From: Microvirga calopogonii
GTDB taxonomy: Bacteria > Pseudomonadota > Alphaproteobacteria > Rhizobiales > Beijerinckiaceae
NCBI RefSeq assembly: GCF_003347665.1
Contig: NZ_QDGA01000001.1
Location: 248,655 to 312,654, forward strand
Direction of reading: 5' to 3'
DNA: 64,000 nucleotides
Positions 26,643 to 37,374 of this stretch are shown one piece after another (the first letter of the stretch is position 1; the number at the start of each line of letters is the position of its first letter). A model generated the notes under the pieces. It worked only from the letters and a program-made list of their open reading frames with translations. It made no database searches and was not told the origin of the DNA. Both the position numbers and the translations under genes were made by a program.

Positions 26643-27034
26643 CGAATGTTCTTTCCTGAGATCCGTGTCGGGTGGGCTGCACTACTCTTCCCGCTGAATC
26701 TCCGGACCTTCATGACCGAAGGCGGAGGAGCAGCAGTGAAACGGCGTAGGCTTGCCGATGGCCCGTTCCAGCCGCCTGCACATCGAACCCCTGCTGATGG
26801 CAGACGACGACCTCGGCACGGCCTCTGGAATGTTCCACGTCCGGTATACGAAGCTGGACCAGGCCTTAATCCTGCCCATGGCGAGAATTCGCTTCAGGCC
26901 GTCCTGAGCACGGTCGCGCCTGCCCGCGAGGAATGGACGATCTTCGTTTCAGGCAATAAGGACGGTGACGGCCGATGCTCTGATTGGAGTGGTTCGCGCC
27001 GCACTCTTATGATTCATCTGCCCGACCAGCACCT

Positions 27035-28072
27035 ATGCCAAGCATCACCTCATCTAAATTCAGCGCTGAAATGGCTCCTTGGCGGCGATTTACGATCACG
27101 CTCCTGGGCACGGCCGTACTCCTCCTGACAGGCTTCGTCGCCCTCGCCTATTTGGTTGATCCCTACGACACCGGCCGGTCGCCTCTCGTCACAAAGCCCG
27201 GCGTGCGTCCCCAGGGGCCCCGAACAGCCAACGCCAGCCGTGGGCGGGACCAGGCATTCAATGCCATGATCGTGGGAAATTCCCACATCCAGCTCATCGC
27301 CCCCGAACGTCTGAAGAAATTGACCGGGTTCGATTTCGTCCAGCTGGCAACACCCGCATCCGGGGCGAAGGAACATCTGAGCCTGATCGACTGGTTTCTG
27401 CGGCACCGAAAGGAGACGCCGAAGGCGATCGTGGTCAGCATCGACGATTTCTGGTGCACATCCGATCCGGATCTGCCCAACGATAAGCCTTTTCCTTTCT
27501 GGCTCTACAGCGCCGATCCTTGGGAATATGTCAGAGGGCTCGTGCGCTTCAACGTGCTGGAAGAGACGTCGCGGCGTATCGGTTATCTCTTCGGAGCCGC
27601 AGCCGAGCGAGCCCGGCCGGACGGGTACTGGGATTATGAGCCCGAATACATTGGGCTGGGCTATACGACGGATCCGGCCGTTCGCCAGCGCCTGGAGCAG
27701 AAGCCTTATGCCAATGCCCTACGTTACGACCACGACCCCAAGCCCGCTGAGAGGCAATTCCCTGCGGTCGCCAGGCTAAGGGAGCTCGCGGCCAGACTTC
27801 CTGAGGAAACTGCTCTGCTTCTGGTCATGCCACCGGTCTACAGCAACACCCTCCCACCTCATGGCACCGAGCAGGCTTTCCTGTTGCACGCCTGCAAGGC
27901 AGCAGCGATGGGGGTTCAAGAAGCCCATGCCAGGACAGCCGTGGTCGACTGGCTCGTCGATAGGCCCGAAATCCATGCGCCAGAGCTGTTTTTCGATGTG
28001 TCCCACTATCGGCAACCCATCGCCAAGGCCATTGAGGCGGATATCGCCGAGGCGCTTCGGCAGGTTCGCTAA
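27035..28072 (+). CDS. Membrane-anchored SGNH-like protein
   Basis: A 345-residue protein with one N-terminal TM helix (about residues 20-42) and a large extracytoplasmic domain. Two patterns suggest an SGNH/GDSL-like fold: GNSHIQLIAPERL near residue 82 (serine in the block I position) and FFDVSHYRQPIAKAI near the C-terminus (Asp and His three apart, block V). Relatives of such anchored SGNH proteins modify cell-wall or exopolysaccharide acyl groups. The ATG at 27035 is a choice: in-frame TTG 26984 and ATG 27071 are possible, and none has a strong ribosome site. No neighbour explains the substrate. Confidence 0.65.
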   Translation: MPSITSSKFSAEMAPWRRFTITLLGTAVLLLTGFVALAYLVDPYDTGRSPLVTKPGVRPQGPRTANASRGRDQAFNAMIVGNSHIQLIAPERLKKLTGFDFVQLATPASGAKEHLSLIDWFLRHRKETPKAIVVSIDDFWCTSDPDLPNDKPFPFWLYSADPWEYVRGLVRFNVLEETSRRIGYLFGAAAERARPDGYWDYEPEYIGLGYTTDPAVRQRLEQKPYANALRYDHDPKPAERQFPAVARLRELAARLPEETALLLVMPPVYSNTLPPHGTEQAFLLHACKAAAMGVQEAHARTAVVDWLVDRPEIHAPELFFDVSHYRQPIAKAIEADIAEALRQVR

Positions 28073-28145
28073 AGGCACATCCCTCCCCCTCCTCTCCCGA
28101 TCAGTGTGGAGAGACAGAGTGGACGGCAAGGCTTCCTGGGGCCGA

Positions 28146-28170
28146 GGAACTTTCCCGAACCATGGCCGTT
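28146..28170 (+). promoter_or_regulatory. EcfG-type (general stress) promoter
   Basis: GGAAC (28146-28150), 16 bases, CGTT (28167-28170): an exact match to the sigma-EcfG consensus of alphaproteobacteria. It lies 97 bases before the small gene at 28268, so that gene is probably under general stress control. Confidence 0.6.
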
Positions 28171-28267
28171 CTGCTCGTTCGTCGGGGGCACCGCCCTGCC
28201 AGGGAAGCGGACCCCGTCTTTTGTTCCCCATCCGCGGAGTTGATAGGGCTTCATCCAGGGGAGTGCC

Positions 28268-28441
28268 ATGCGGTTCGAAGGGCGCGAACAGGACGAATTG
28301 CAGTGGAGGTTAGAGGAGACCAACGCCCAACTGGCTCGGCACAAGAGGATGAGCCGCCTCGCCTTGCTACTCGTCGCGCTCCTGAATGTAATGATTCTCG
28401 CCGCGGTGGTTCACCAGCTCCTCACCTTCGAGGCGCCCTAA
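28268..28441 (+). CDS. Small single-TM protein, 57 aa
   Basis: A 57-residue protein: a charged amphipathic N-terminus (EQDELQWRLEETNAQLARHK, likely a short coiled coil, residues 7-26) followed by one TM helix (about 30-50). The ATG follows a strong ribosome site (aggggag) by 4-5 bases, and an exact EcfG promoter lies upstream, so it is very likely real despite its size. No known family is recognised. An inner-membrane stress-response role is inferred only from the promoter. Confidence 0.65.
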   Translation: MRFEGREQDELQWRLEETNAQLARHKRMSRLALLLVALLNVMILAAVVHQLLTFEAP

Positions 28442-28635
28442 CAGGCTCTCTCAAGGTATCGTTCGATCGACACCCGTCCCATACAGGAGCTATCAGGAAG
28501 CGCTGCGGTAAGTTTAGCCTGAAACGGCCAAGGTCGAATGTCCATCGCGAGCGTCTTCCATACGGAACGTTACACGGATCGCGCACGGAGTTCGCCCGCG
28601 CAAGGACGCAACCAGTTTCGGATCGCCTTGCCGCC

Positions 28636-28800
28636 TTATGGGATCGGGTTGACCGGTCCGTAGCCCCAGACCATGAACACCATGGAGAGAATTCCGCTCA
28701 GGAGCAGAGCGCCAAGGACAATGGCGCCGAATGGGATGTGCCTGGACTTCCAGGCAAGACGCACGGCTTCCTTGTGGTCGAACGCGGGACGGGCAGCCAT
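28636..28800 (-). CDS. Small single-TM protein, 54 aa
   Basis: A 54-residue protein with an N-terminal basic segment (AFDHKEAVRLAWKSRH) and one TM helix at about residues 23-43. The ATG read from 28800 follows a near-perfect ribosome site (aaggggagg). It has the composition of the small membrane proteins found widely in Hyphomicrobiales, but I cannot name a family. It is convergent with the 57-residue gene; the 194 bases between them hold nothing else visible. Confidence 0.6.
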   Translation of the reverse strand: MAARPAFDHKEAVRLAWKSRHIPFGAIVLGALLLSGILSMVFMVWGYGPVNPIP

Positions 28801-28910
28801 CGGCGCCTCCCCTTGTTGAACACCAGCAATATACCTGATTCGAGCCCTGATGTTTGTAACATAGGCTGGATTGGGCTGCAGATCCCAGGGCTCACCGGCC
28901 GAACGAGTGG

Positions 28911-29123
28911 TCAACCCTCATACCGTGACCGAACGAGGGGTTGAGCCTGATTGACGAGCCAGCGCGGGCGCATGCTGACAACCCAATACCTCGCTGAGGC
29001 CTTGGCGCTCGATAGGCTCGTATCACACTCCGTGGTCTTGGGGGCACGAGATCGGTCGTAGTGGAAGAGATCGTCCTCGGCACGATGACGGATCGTTCCG
29101 ACTGTTGTGTTCTGCAGGCTCAT
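28911..29123 (-). CDS. Doubtful small ORF, 70 aa
   Basis: A possible 70-residue protein (MSLQNTTVGTIRHRAEDD at the start) with a weak ribosome site (aggggcg) 8 bases upstream. It has no family resemblance, and its composition after residue 30 is random-looking. The region 28801-29381 otherwise holds no supported gene. I list it as the best coding candidate there. Confidence 0.25.
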   Translation of the reverse strand: MSLQNTTVGTIRHRAEDDLFHYDRSRAPKTTECDTSLSSAKASARYWVVSMRPRWLVNQAQPLVRSRYEG

Positions 29124-29381
29124 GAGCGTCGCCCCTAATCTCTGGGTCAGAGAACTCTGGGTAGAAGCCACGAGTTCCATGCATCACGAGTTCAACGCAT
29201 ATTGTTCTGACTTGGGCGGATACGATGGGCGGGCCTGAGGCGGAGCAGGAAAACGCATCGCTGAATTGCTATGGCACGATGGTTCGATAGCCAAGCCAGC
29301 TGCAAAGGTAGGAAATGGGGTGGGGAAGCCCGAAGCGCCTGCCATATTCAGCAGCAGCTTCTATAGGCTAGGCGCAAATAA

Positions 29382-29471
29382 TGGCGGAGAGGGGGAGATT
29401 CGAACTCCCGATACGGTTGCCCGTATGCCGCATTTCGAGTGCGGTGCATTCAACCACTCTGCCACCTCTCC
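29382..29471 (-). tRNA. tRNA-Ser (CGA)
   Basis: Read on the minus strand, the 90 bases fold as a serine tRNA with a long variable arm: acceptor GGAGAGG paired with CCTCTCC, anticodon loop ctCGAaa (reads UCG), variable arm with tacgg/ccgta arms, T-arm gggagTTCGAATctccc, and an encoded CCA end at 29382-29384. Confidence 0.95.
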
Positions 29472-29560
29472 GGGGTGCGAAGGCCGTCGGCCCGCTGGTT
29501 GAGGCGGGGTGGATATCATGGGCTTGGCGGGTCTTCAAGCACCAAAAGCAAGGTTTTTGA

Positions 29561-29589
29561 TTGACAAATGCGAGGACCGCCCGTAGTTA
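29561..29589 (+). promoter_or_regulatory. Promoter of rplU-rpmA
   Basis: TTGACA (29561-29566) and TAGTTA (29584-29589) are spaced by 17 bases, a near-consensus sigma-70 promoter. It stands 143 bases before rplU, leaving a leader of about 135 bases, as is common for ribosomal protein operons. Confidence 0.7.
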
Positions 29590-29732
29590 GGCGTCCTCTA
29601 TGAACGGGCACGAGTGCCTGCTCATATCCATGCGGCAGCACACGCTGCCGTGAACCGAAGCCGGAAACTGCCAAAAAGCCAATCCGGTGGGGCTTTCCCC
29701 GCTGAGACTTGGGTTTGAACACGAGGATCAAG

Positions 29733-30125
29733 ATGTTCGCAGTGATCAAGACCGGCGGCAAGCAGTATCGCGTTGCCGCCAACGACGTCATCACCGTCGC
29801 CACGCTCGCAGGCGAGCCTGGCACCGCCGTCACCTTCGACCAGGTTCTCATGGTCACGAACGACGGCTCGACCCAGGTGGGCGCCCCCCTCGTCGAGGGC
29901 GTGACCGTGGCGGGCGAGGTGGTGGAACACACCCGCGGCGAGAAGGTCATTTCCTTCAAGAAGCGCCGTCGCCAGAATTCGCGCCGCAAGCGCGGGCATC
30001 GCCAGGACTACACCGTGGTGCGGATCACCGAGATCCTCGCCGGTGGCGCGAAGCCCAAGAAGGCTGCGGCCAAGAAGACCACCAAGGCTGCGGCTGACGA
30101 AGCTGCGCCGGCCACCGCTGAATAA
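29733..30125 (+). CDS. rplU: 50S ribosomal protein L21
   Basis: Ribosomal protein L21 (130 residues). It starts with the conserved [14 protein letters not shown] and contains [17 protein letters not shown] near residue 72 and the end of the L21 domain at [10 protein letters not shown] lysine/alanine-rich tail of about 27 residues follows, typical for alphaproteobacteria. The ATG at 29733 follows a gagga ribosome site; an in-frame start at 29709 adds an unlike extension. Cotranscribed with rpmA, 34 bases downstream. Confidence 0.98.
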   Translation: MFAVIKTGGKQYRVAANDVITVATLAGEPGTAVTFDQVLMVTNDGSTQVGAPLVEGVTVAGEVVEHTRGEKVISFKKRRRQNSRRKRGHRQDYTVVRITEILAGGAKPKKAAAKKTTKAAADEAAPATAE

Positions 30126-30159
30126 GCGCAGGCATCACACAGGAACACGGGAGTAACCC

Positions 30160-30426
30160 ATGGCTCACAAAAAAGCAGGCGGTTCGTCTCGCAACGGTCG
30201 CGACTCCGAAGGCCGTCGTCTGGGCGTCAAGAAGTTCGGCGATCAGCAGGTCGTCGCCGGCAACATCATTATTCGTCAGCGCGGCACGAAATGGCATGCC
30301 GGCGCCAATGTCGGCATGGGCAAAGACCACACCCTCTTTGCCACGGCCAATGGCCGAGTCCGATTCCTTACGCGTCAGGGCCGAGCTTTCGTATCGGTCG
30401 TACCGGCCCAAGAGGCCGCAGAATAA
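30160..30426 (+). CDS. rpmA: 50S ribosomal protein L27
   Basis: Ribosomal protein L27 (88 residues), which reaches the peptidyl transferase centre with its N-terminus. The start [20 protein letters not shown] is characteristic, and the following [20 protein letters not shown] is fully conserved in type. There is no N-terminal cleavage extension of the firmicute type. It follows rplU and precedes a hairpin. Confidence 0.98.
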   Translation: MAHKKAGGSSRNGRDSEGRRLGVKKFGDQQVVAGNIIIRQRGTKWHAGANVGMGKDHTLFATANGRVRFLTRQGRAFVSVVPAQEAAE

Positions 30427-30531
30427 ACGGCAAGAGCGAAACGAAGGAGCTCCTGCCGGCATCACACCGACCCGGCGGGTAAGAGCTCCAAAAAGGCCCT
30501 AAAAAGCCAAGCTCCGATCCGAAATCGACAG

Positions 30532-30560
30532 GGGAGGTGGGATGTCCACCTCCCCTTCGT
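30532..30560 (+). terminator. Hairpin after rpmA, probable terminator
   Basis: A perfect 10-bp stem (ggggaggtgg, 30532-30541, with ccacctcccc, 30547-30556) and a 5-nt loop lie 105 bases after rpmA. The following sequence (ttcgtcattt) is only weakly T-rich. It overlaps the upstream part of the open frame of the next gene, supporting the downstream start for that gene. Confidence 0.5.
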
Positions 30561-30604
30561 CATTTCCCGGGCCCAAGGAGGGCCCAACGGATCGGAGCAA
30601 GACG

Positions 30605-31255
30605 ATGTTTCCCGACCTCACCCGTGACGATGTTTTCCGCCTCGAGACCCGCCGCCTGTGGCTGCGCTGGGCCCGTCTCGCGGATACGCAAGCCATCGTA
30701 CGCCTTGCCGGTGAGAAATCGGTCGCGGAGATGACGGCTCGAATTCCGCATCCGTATCACCCGGACGATGCCGAGCGATTTATCTTCATGTCCCGGCGGT
30801 CCAATGCGGACGGTCAGGGTCTGCAGCTCGCCATCACGCCCAAGGGTAAGCCCAACAGCCTCATCGGCATGGTCGGCATCGGGCCGAGCCCGGAAACGGG
30901 CAAGCCCGACCTGGGCTACTGGCTCGGCACGCCATACTGGGGCAAGGGCTATGCCACCGAGGCCGCGCGCGCGCTGATCGACGCCTTCTTCGCCTATGGC
31001 GAGGAGGACGAAGTCACCGCCTGCGCACGGGTGATCAACCCGGGCTCCCGGCGGGTTCTGGAGAAGTGCGGCTTCGCCTACCAGGGCGCTGGACTCTCGG
31101 AATTGCCGGCCCGTTGCGGCCTCTATCCGGTGGACCACTTCCGGCTCGACCGGCGCACCTGGGAGAGCCTGAAGTCCTGGGGTCAGACCGGCCTCGTTCG
31201 CGAGCCCCTCTCGATCGAGGTCGAGGTGGACCGGGGGATGTCCCTCGCGAGCTGA
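30605..31255 (+). CDS. GNAT family N-acetyltransferase (RimJ-like)
   Basis: A 216-residue acetyltransferase of the RimJ/RimL type (acetyl-CoA dependent, often acting on protein N-termini). Visible features are LETRRLWLRWARLADTQAI near residue 13, the strand-turn GYWLGTPYWGKGYATEAARA near residue 107 with the acetyl-CoA pyrophosphate loop (GKGYATEA), and VINPGSRRVLEKCGF near residue 145. I chose the ATG at 30605 because the longer frame from 30542 runs through a terminator hairpin. It lies between rpmA and obgE, a common site for a GNAT gene in Hyphomicrobiales. Confidence 0.88.
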   Translation: MFPDLTRDDVFRLETRRLWLRWARLADTQAIVRLAGEKSVAEMTARIPHPYHPDDAERFIFMSRRSNADGQGLQLAITPKGKPNSLIGMVGIGPSPETGKPDLGYWLGTPYWGKGYATEAARALIDAFFAYGEEDEVTACARVINPGSRRVLEKCGFAYQGAGLSELPARCGLYPVDHFRLDRRTWESLKSWGQTGLVREPLSIEVEVDRGMSLAS

Positions 31256-31258
31256 AAA

Positions 31259-31304
31259 AACCGGGAAGCGCTTCCGCGATTGCGGGAGCGCTTCCGGCTT
31301 GTTT
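31259..31304. terminator. Hairpin after the acetyltransferase gene
   Basis: A long imperfect inverted repeat (ccgggaagcgcttccgc with gcgggagcgcttccgg) with a 3-nt loop follows the stop codon within about 6 bases. It is flanked by aaaaaa on one side and cttgttt on the other, fitting a terminator that could work in both directions. The 100 bases to obgE hold no gene. Confidence 0.65.
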
Positions 31305-31392
31305 GCGTTGCTCCCGCGCCATCACATGGACGGGAGCATTTTTTAACCGCAGGGCCGGATCGGCTTTTGCGAAAAATGCTCCAGTCCCGTAA

Positions 31393-33551
<2,159 letters not shown>

Positions 33552-34391
33552 TCGTCGTTCATGAGCCGCAACAGCGTCTGGGCATCGCCGGGTGCGGCGC
33601 TTTTGATGTCGTTGTCGAAATAGGCATAGACGCTCAGCCCGCTCTTTCGCCAATCGGCGATTCGGTGCGCCCAATCCCGCAAGGTCTCGGCAGAGTAGCT
33701 GCCCGCATAGCGCCCGTTGGTGCCATGCGCCCGCACATAGACGAAATCCGCCGTCGCTTCCCAGGGCGCCGGTGCATCCGCGTGATCGGAAATGCAGAGT
33801 GCCGCGTTGTGATCCCGCAGGATGCGGAAGGCGGCTTCCTCGTACCAGCTCGGATGGCGGAACTCGAAGGCGCAGCGCCGGCCCTGCGGCACCAGGGAGA
33901 GACAGCGCGCCACCCGCTCCCGTGTCTCGTCTTCAGCCTTGAAGGTGGGCGGCAGCTGGAACAGGACCGGGCCGAACTTGTCGCCGAGAGCGTTCATCCG
34001 GCCGAAGACGAGATCCACGCTCTCCTCGATTTCCTTGAGCCGCTTCATATGGGTGATGAAGCGCGAAGCCTTCCAGGCGAAGAGAAAACCTTTCGGCGAT
34101 GAATCGCGCCATGCCTTCACGGCGTGCTCGGTCGGGAGCCGGTAGAAGGAATTGTTGATCTCCGCCGTGTCGAAGCGCTGGATGTAGTAGAACAGGAAGT
34201 CCTTGATCTTTAAGCGCTGCGGGTAGAAAGGTCCGTGCCAGGACCTGTAGTGCCAGCCCGAGGTTCCGATCCTGACCTCGGTCCTCATCGTGGTCGTTGA
34301 GATGGAGCGGCTTGGCTCCGAGGCTGTCGGGCGTGCTATGGATTCGGGACGATTGATTTCCCCTGAAGCTGTCAGGGGCTGGGACTTGGAC

Positions 34392-35729
34392 ATGGATGAT
34401 ACTCGAGCCTTGAGCGCACAATCGCTCGCGCAACACCTCAACGCGTCAGGTGCGGCTTCGGTTGGAAATCCGGACGTCCCGGCTCTCATGGCCGATCTCG
34501 GACGCCGCGCCCGTGCGGCCTCCCGGCGCGTGGCGCTTGCAAGCGACGAGAACAAGAATGCAGCCCTGCGCGCCATGGCGGCCTGCATCCGCTCCCGCGC
34601 GGATGCGATCCTTGCCGCCAATGCCGCGGATCTGGCCGACGCCAAGGCCAAGGGGCAGACCTCAGCCTTTATCGACCGCCTGATCCTCAACCCGGAGCGC
34701 CTCGAAGCGATTGCGCAGGCCGTCGAGAGCATCGCGGAGCTGCCCGATCCGGTCGGACGCGTCCTCGCCCGGTTCGAGCGCCCCAATGGCCTGGAGATCG
34801 AGCGCGTGGCGACGCCGCTGGGCGTGATCGGCGTGATCTTCGAGAGCCGTCCGAATGTCACGGCGGATGCCGGTGCGCTTTGCCTCAAGGCGGGGAATGC
34901 CGCGATTCTGCGGGCCGGTTCGGAGAGCTTCCGCACCTCGCTGGCCATAGCGGAAGCGATGGGCGATGGCCTGGAACAAACGGGTCTGCCTGCCGATGCG
35001 ATCCGCCTCGTGCCGACCCGGGACCGATCCGCCGTCGGGGCCATGCTGTCGGGCCTCGACGGCAATCTCGACGTGATCGTGCCCCGCGGCGGCAAGAGCC
35101 TCGTGGCGCGCGTGCAGGACGAAGCGCGGGTCCCGGTCTTTGCCCATCTCGAAGGGCTCAACCATGTCTACGTGCATGGCGCAGCCGACCTGGAGATGGC
35201 CAAGACCATCGTTCTGAACGCCAAGATGCGCCGCACCGGCGTCTGCGGCTCCGCCGAGACGCTTCTGGTCGACAGGGCCTGCGCCGGCACGCATCTCGAG
35301 CCTCTTGTCGCGATGCTGCTCGACGCGGGCTGCGCCGTGCGCGGCGACGAAGCCGTCCAGGCGGCTGATTCGCGCGTCACGCCGGCCAGCGAAGAGGATT
35401 GGCGTACCGAGTATCTCGACGCCATCATCTCGGCCCGGGTCGTCGACGGTCTCGATGCCGCGCTCGCGCATATCGAAACCTACGGCTCCCATCACACCGA
35501 TTCGATCGTCACGAACGATGAGGCGGCCGCCGAGCGTTTCCTGGCCGAGGTGGATTCCGCCATCGTGCTCCACAACGCCTCGACGCAGTTCGCCGATGGC
35601 GGCGAGTTCGGGTTCGGCGCCGAGATCGGCATCGCCACGGGACGCATGCACGCTCGCGGCCCGGTCGGGGTGGAGCAGCTGACATCGTTCAAGTACCGCA
35701 TTCGCGGCACGGGCCAGACGCGCCCGTGA
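34392..35729 (+). CDS. proA: Gamma-glutamyl phosphate reductase
   Basis: NADPH-dependent enzyme that reduces glutamyl 5-phosphate to the semialdehyde, the second step of proline synthesis. It belongs to the aldehyde dehydrogenase superfamily (445 residues). The catalytic cysteine is in [11 protein letters not shown] near residue 282, and the signature [20 protein letters not shown] lies near residues 150-169. The C-terminus [14 protein letters not shown] is as expected. I chose the ATG at 34392; the frame upstream continues to 34290 without conservation. It is divergent from DUF72 and its stop overlaps nadD. Confidence 0.96.
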   Translation: MDDTRALSAQSLAQHLNASGAASVGNPDVPALMADLGRRARAASRRVALASDENKNAALRAMAACIRSRADAILAANAADLADAKAKGQTSAFIDRLILNPERLEAIAQAVESIAELPDPVGRVLARFERPNGLEIERVATPLGVIGVIFESRPNVTADAGALCLKAGNAAILRAGSESFRTSLAIAEAMGDGLEQTGLPADAIRLVPTRDRSAVGAMLSGLDGNLDVIVPRGGKSLVARVQDEARVPVFAHLEGLNHVYVHGAADLEMAKTIVLNAKMRRTGVCGSAETLLVDRACAGTHLEPLVAMLLDAGCAVRGDEAVQAADSRVTPASEEDWRTEYLDAIISARVVDGLDAALAHIETYGSHHTDSIVTNDEAAAERFLAEVDSAIVLHNASTQFADGGEFGFGAEIGIATGRMHARGPVGVEQLTSFKYRIRGTGQTRP

Positions 35730-36382
35730 AGCTGAGCCCGTCCCGTTTCCGGATCAGGCCCTCGGGCCTGCCTCGTCTGCCGCGGGCGGCTCCCGGCATG
35801 CGGATCGGATTGTACGGCGGGTCGTTCAACCCGGCCCATGCCGGGCACCGCCATGTGAGCCGCATGGCCCTGAAGCGGCTCGGGCTCGACCGAGTCTGGT
35901 GGATCGTCACGCCGGGCAATCCCCTGAAGGACACGGGCGAGCTGGCGACGACCGCCATGCGCGTCGAGGAGGCCCGGCGGGTCTCAGACGATCCCCGCAT
36001 CGACGTGACCGCCTTCGAGGAGGACATCGGGGCCCGTTATACGGTGGATACCCTGGCCTATCTCAAGCGGCGCTATCCGGGCGTCCGCTTCGTGTGGATC
36101 ATGGGCGCGGACAATCTGGCGAGCTTCCATCGCTGGCGCGGCTGGCAGCGCATTGCCCGGATGATGCCCATGGCCGTGATCGACCGGCCCGGCTGGACCC
36201 TGAAGGCCACCCATTCCCGAAGCGCCTCGGCCCTGTCTTCCAGCAGGATCAGCGAGGCCGACGCCCCTGCCCTGCCGGGGCTTGCCCCGCCGGCCTGGGT
36301 GTTCCTGCACGGGCCACGCTCGCACCTGTCGTCCACCCAGCTGCGCCAATCGAGACGAACTTCTCCCACAGGGAGACGTTGA
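35726..36382 (+). CDS. nadD: Nicotinate-nucleotide adenylyltransferase
   Basis: Adenylates nicotinate mononucleotide in NAD synthesis. The 218-residue sequence has the nucleotidyltransferase start [18 protein letters not shown] at about residues 28-45 (the HxGH motif), [16 protein letters not shown] near residue 125, and an LSSTQLR near residue 204, the usual ISST(x)IR motif. The start is GTG at 35726, overlapping the proA stop (GTGA); an internal ATG before GLYGG is also possible, and most family members start near it. The operon with proA, rsfS and rlmH is standard for alphaproteobacteria. Confidence 0.92.
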   Translation: MKLSPSRFRIRPSGLPRLPRAAPGMRIGLYGGSFNPAHAGHRHVSRMALKRLGLDRVWWIVTPGNPLKDTGELATTAMRVEEARRVSDDPRIDVTAFEEDIGARYTVDTLAYLKRRYPGVRFVWIMGADNLASFHRWRGWQRIARMMPMAVIDRPGWTLKATHSRSASALSSSRISEADAPALPGLAPPAWVFLHGPRSHLSSTQLRQSRRTSPTGRR

Positions 36383-36426
36383 AAAATGGGGCCTCCCCGC
36401 ATTATCTTAAGGGTCGGCACCATTGA

Positions 36427-36861
36427 GTGCTGTTGAGAAAGGGTCTGAACCTGAACCGCCTAACCTCCGTCGAAGCGGACAAGAATCCGCTTCCGCCTCT
36501 CTCCGGAGCGAATGCTCCGCAGGATGAGGACATCCGGGCCGCTGCCCTGGCCTCCCTCGAGGACATGAAGGCCGAGAACACGGTCGAGATCGACCTGGCC
36601 GGAAAAACCTCGCTCGCCGACACCATGATCGTGACATCGGGCCGTTCCGACCGCCATGTGGGTGCGATCGCCGAACGCGTGATCAAGGACCTCAAGGACA
36701 AGGGGTTCGGAAACGCGCGCGTCGAAGGCCTGCCGGCCTGCGACTGGGTGCTGATCGATGCCGGCGACGTGCTCATCCACGTTTTCCGTCCCGAGGTTCG
36801 TGGCTTCTACAACCTCGAGAAGATGTGGGGCGCCGACCGTCCGCAGGACCGCGTCAGCTAA
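36427..36861 (+). CDS. rsfS: Ribosome silencing factor RsfS
   Basis: Binds ribosomal protein L14 and blocks subunit joining when nutrients are scarce. The core (about residues 36-140) shows the family signature: AAALASLEDMKAENTVEIDL, SLADTMIVTSGRSDRHVGAIAE (key Ser-Gly-Arg-Ser motif), and LIDAGDVLIHVFRPEVRGFYNLEKMW. The first 30 residues are not conserved and no ATG precedes the core; the GTG at 36427 is my choice, with TTG 36433 possible. It is followed 15 bases later by rlmH. Confidence 0.92.
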   Translation: MLLRKGLNLNRLTSVEADKNPLPPLSGANAPQDEDIRAAALASLEDMKAENTVEIDLAGKTSLADTMIVTSGRSDRHVGAIAERVIKDLKDKGFGNARVEGLPACDWVLIDAGDVLIHVFRPEVRGFYNLEKMWGADRPQDRVS

Positions 36862-36876
36862 CCTAAGGTCAGGATC

Positions 36877-37371
36877 GTGCGACTGAGCTTGCTGGCCGTG
36901 GGCCGTCTCAAGAGCGGCCCCGAGCGGGAGCTCGTCGAACGCTACAAGCAGCGGGTCGAAGGCATGGGCCGTGCCTTGGGCCTTGCGGGGTTCGACATCG
37001 TCGAACTGCCCGAGAGCCGGGCGCGGCGCGAGGACGACCGGCGCGCGGAAGAGGCTGCGGCGCTCCTCGAGCGGGCCGGGTCGTCCGTGCTGATCGTTTT
37101 CAACGAGCGCGGCAAGAGCCCTTCCAGCGAAGCTTTTTCCGAGAAAATCAGGCAATGGCGCGACGAGGGCCGCCCTGGCGTGGCTTGCGTGATCGGCGGG
37201 CCCGACGGGCTCGATCCCGCGCTGCGCCAGCGCGCCGACCTCGTCGTTTCCTTCGGGGCGCTCACTATGCCGCACCAGATCGTGCGGGCGCTCGTTGCCG
37301 AGCAGCTCTATAGGGCCCTGACAATCATAGCCGGACACCCTTATCATCGCGCCGGCCACGATGATTCCTGA
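36877..37371 (+). CDS. rlmH: 23S rRNA pseudouridine-1915 N3-methyltransferase
   Basis: SPOUT-class methyltransferase that methylates pseudouridine 1915 of 23S rRNA. The 164 residues include the N-terminal LSLLAVGRLKSGPERELVERY, the SAM-binding trefoil knot with FVI-like GGPDGLDPALRQRAD near residue 107, and the C-terminal LVAEQLYRALTIIAGHPYHR. The start is a GTG with an aggatc-type site. It ends 3 bases before envC, so the two are tightly linked. Confidence 0.96.
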   Translation: MRLSLLAVGRLKSGPERELVERYKQRVEGMGRALGLAGFDIVELPESRARREDDRRAEEAAALLERAGSSVLIVFNERGKSPSSEAFSEKIRQWRDEGRPGVACVIGGPDGLDPALRQRADLVVSFGALTMPHQIVRALVAEQLYRALTIIAGHPYHRAGHDDS

Positions 37372-37374
37372 CGG

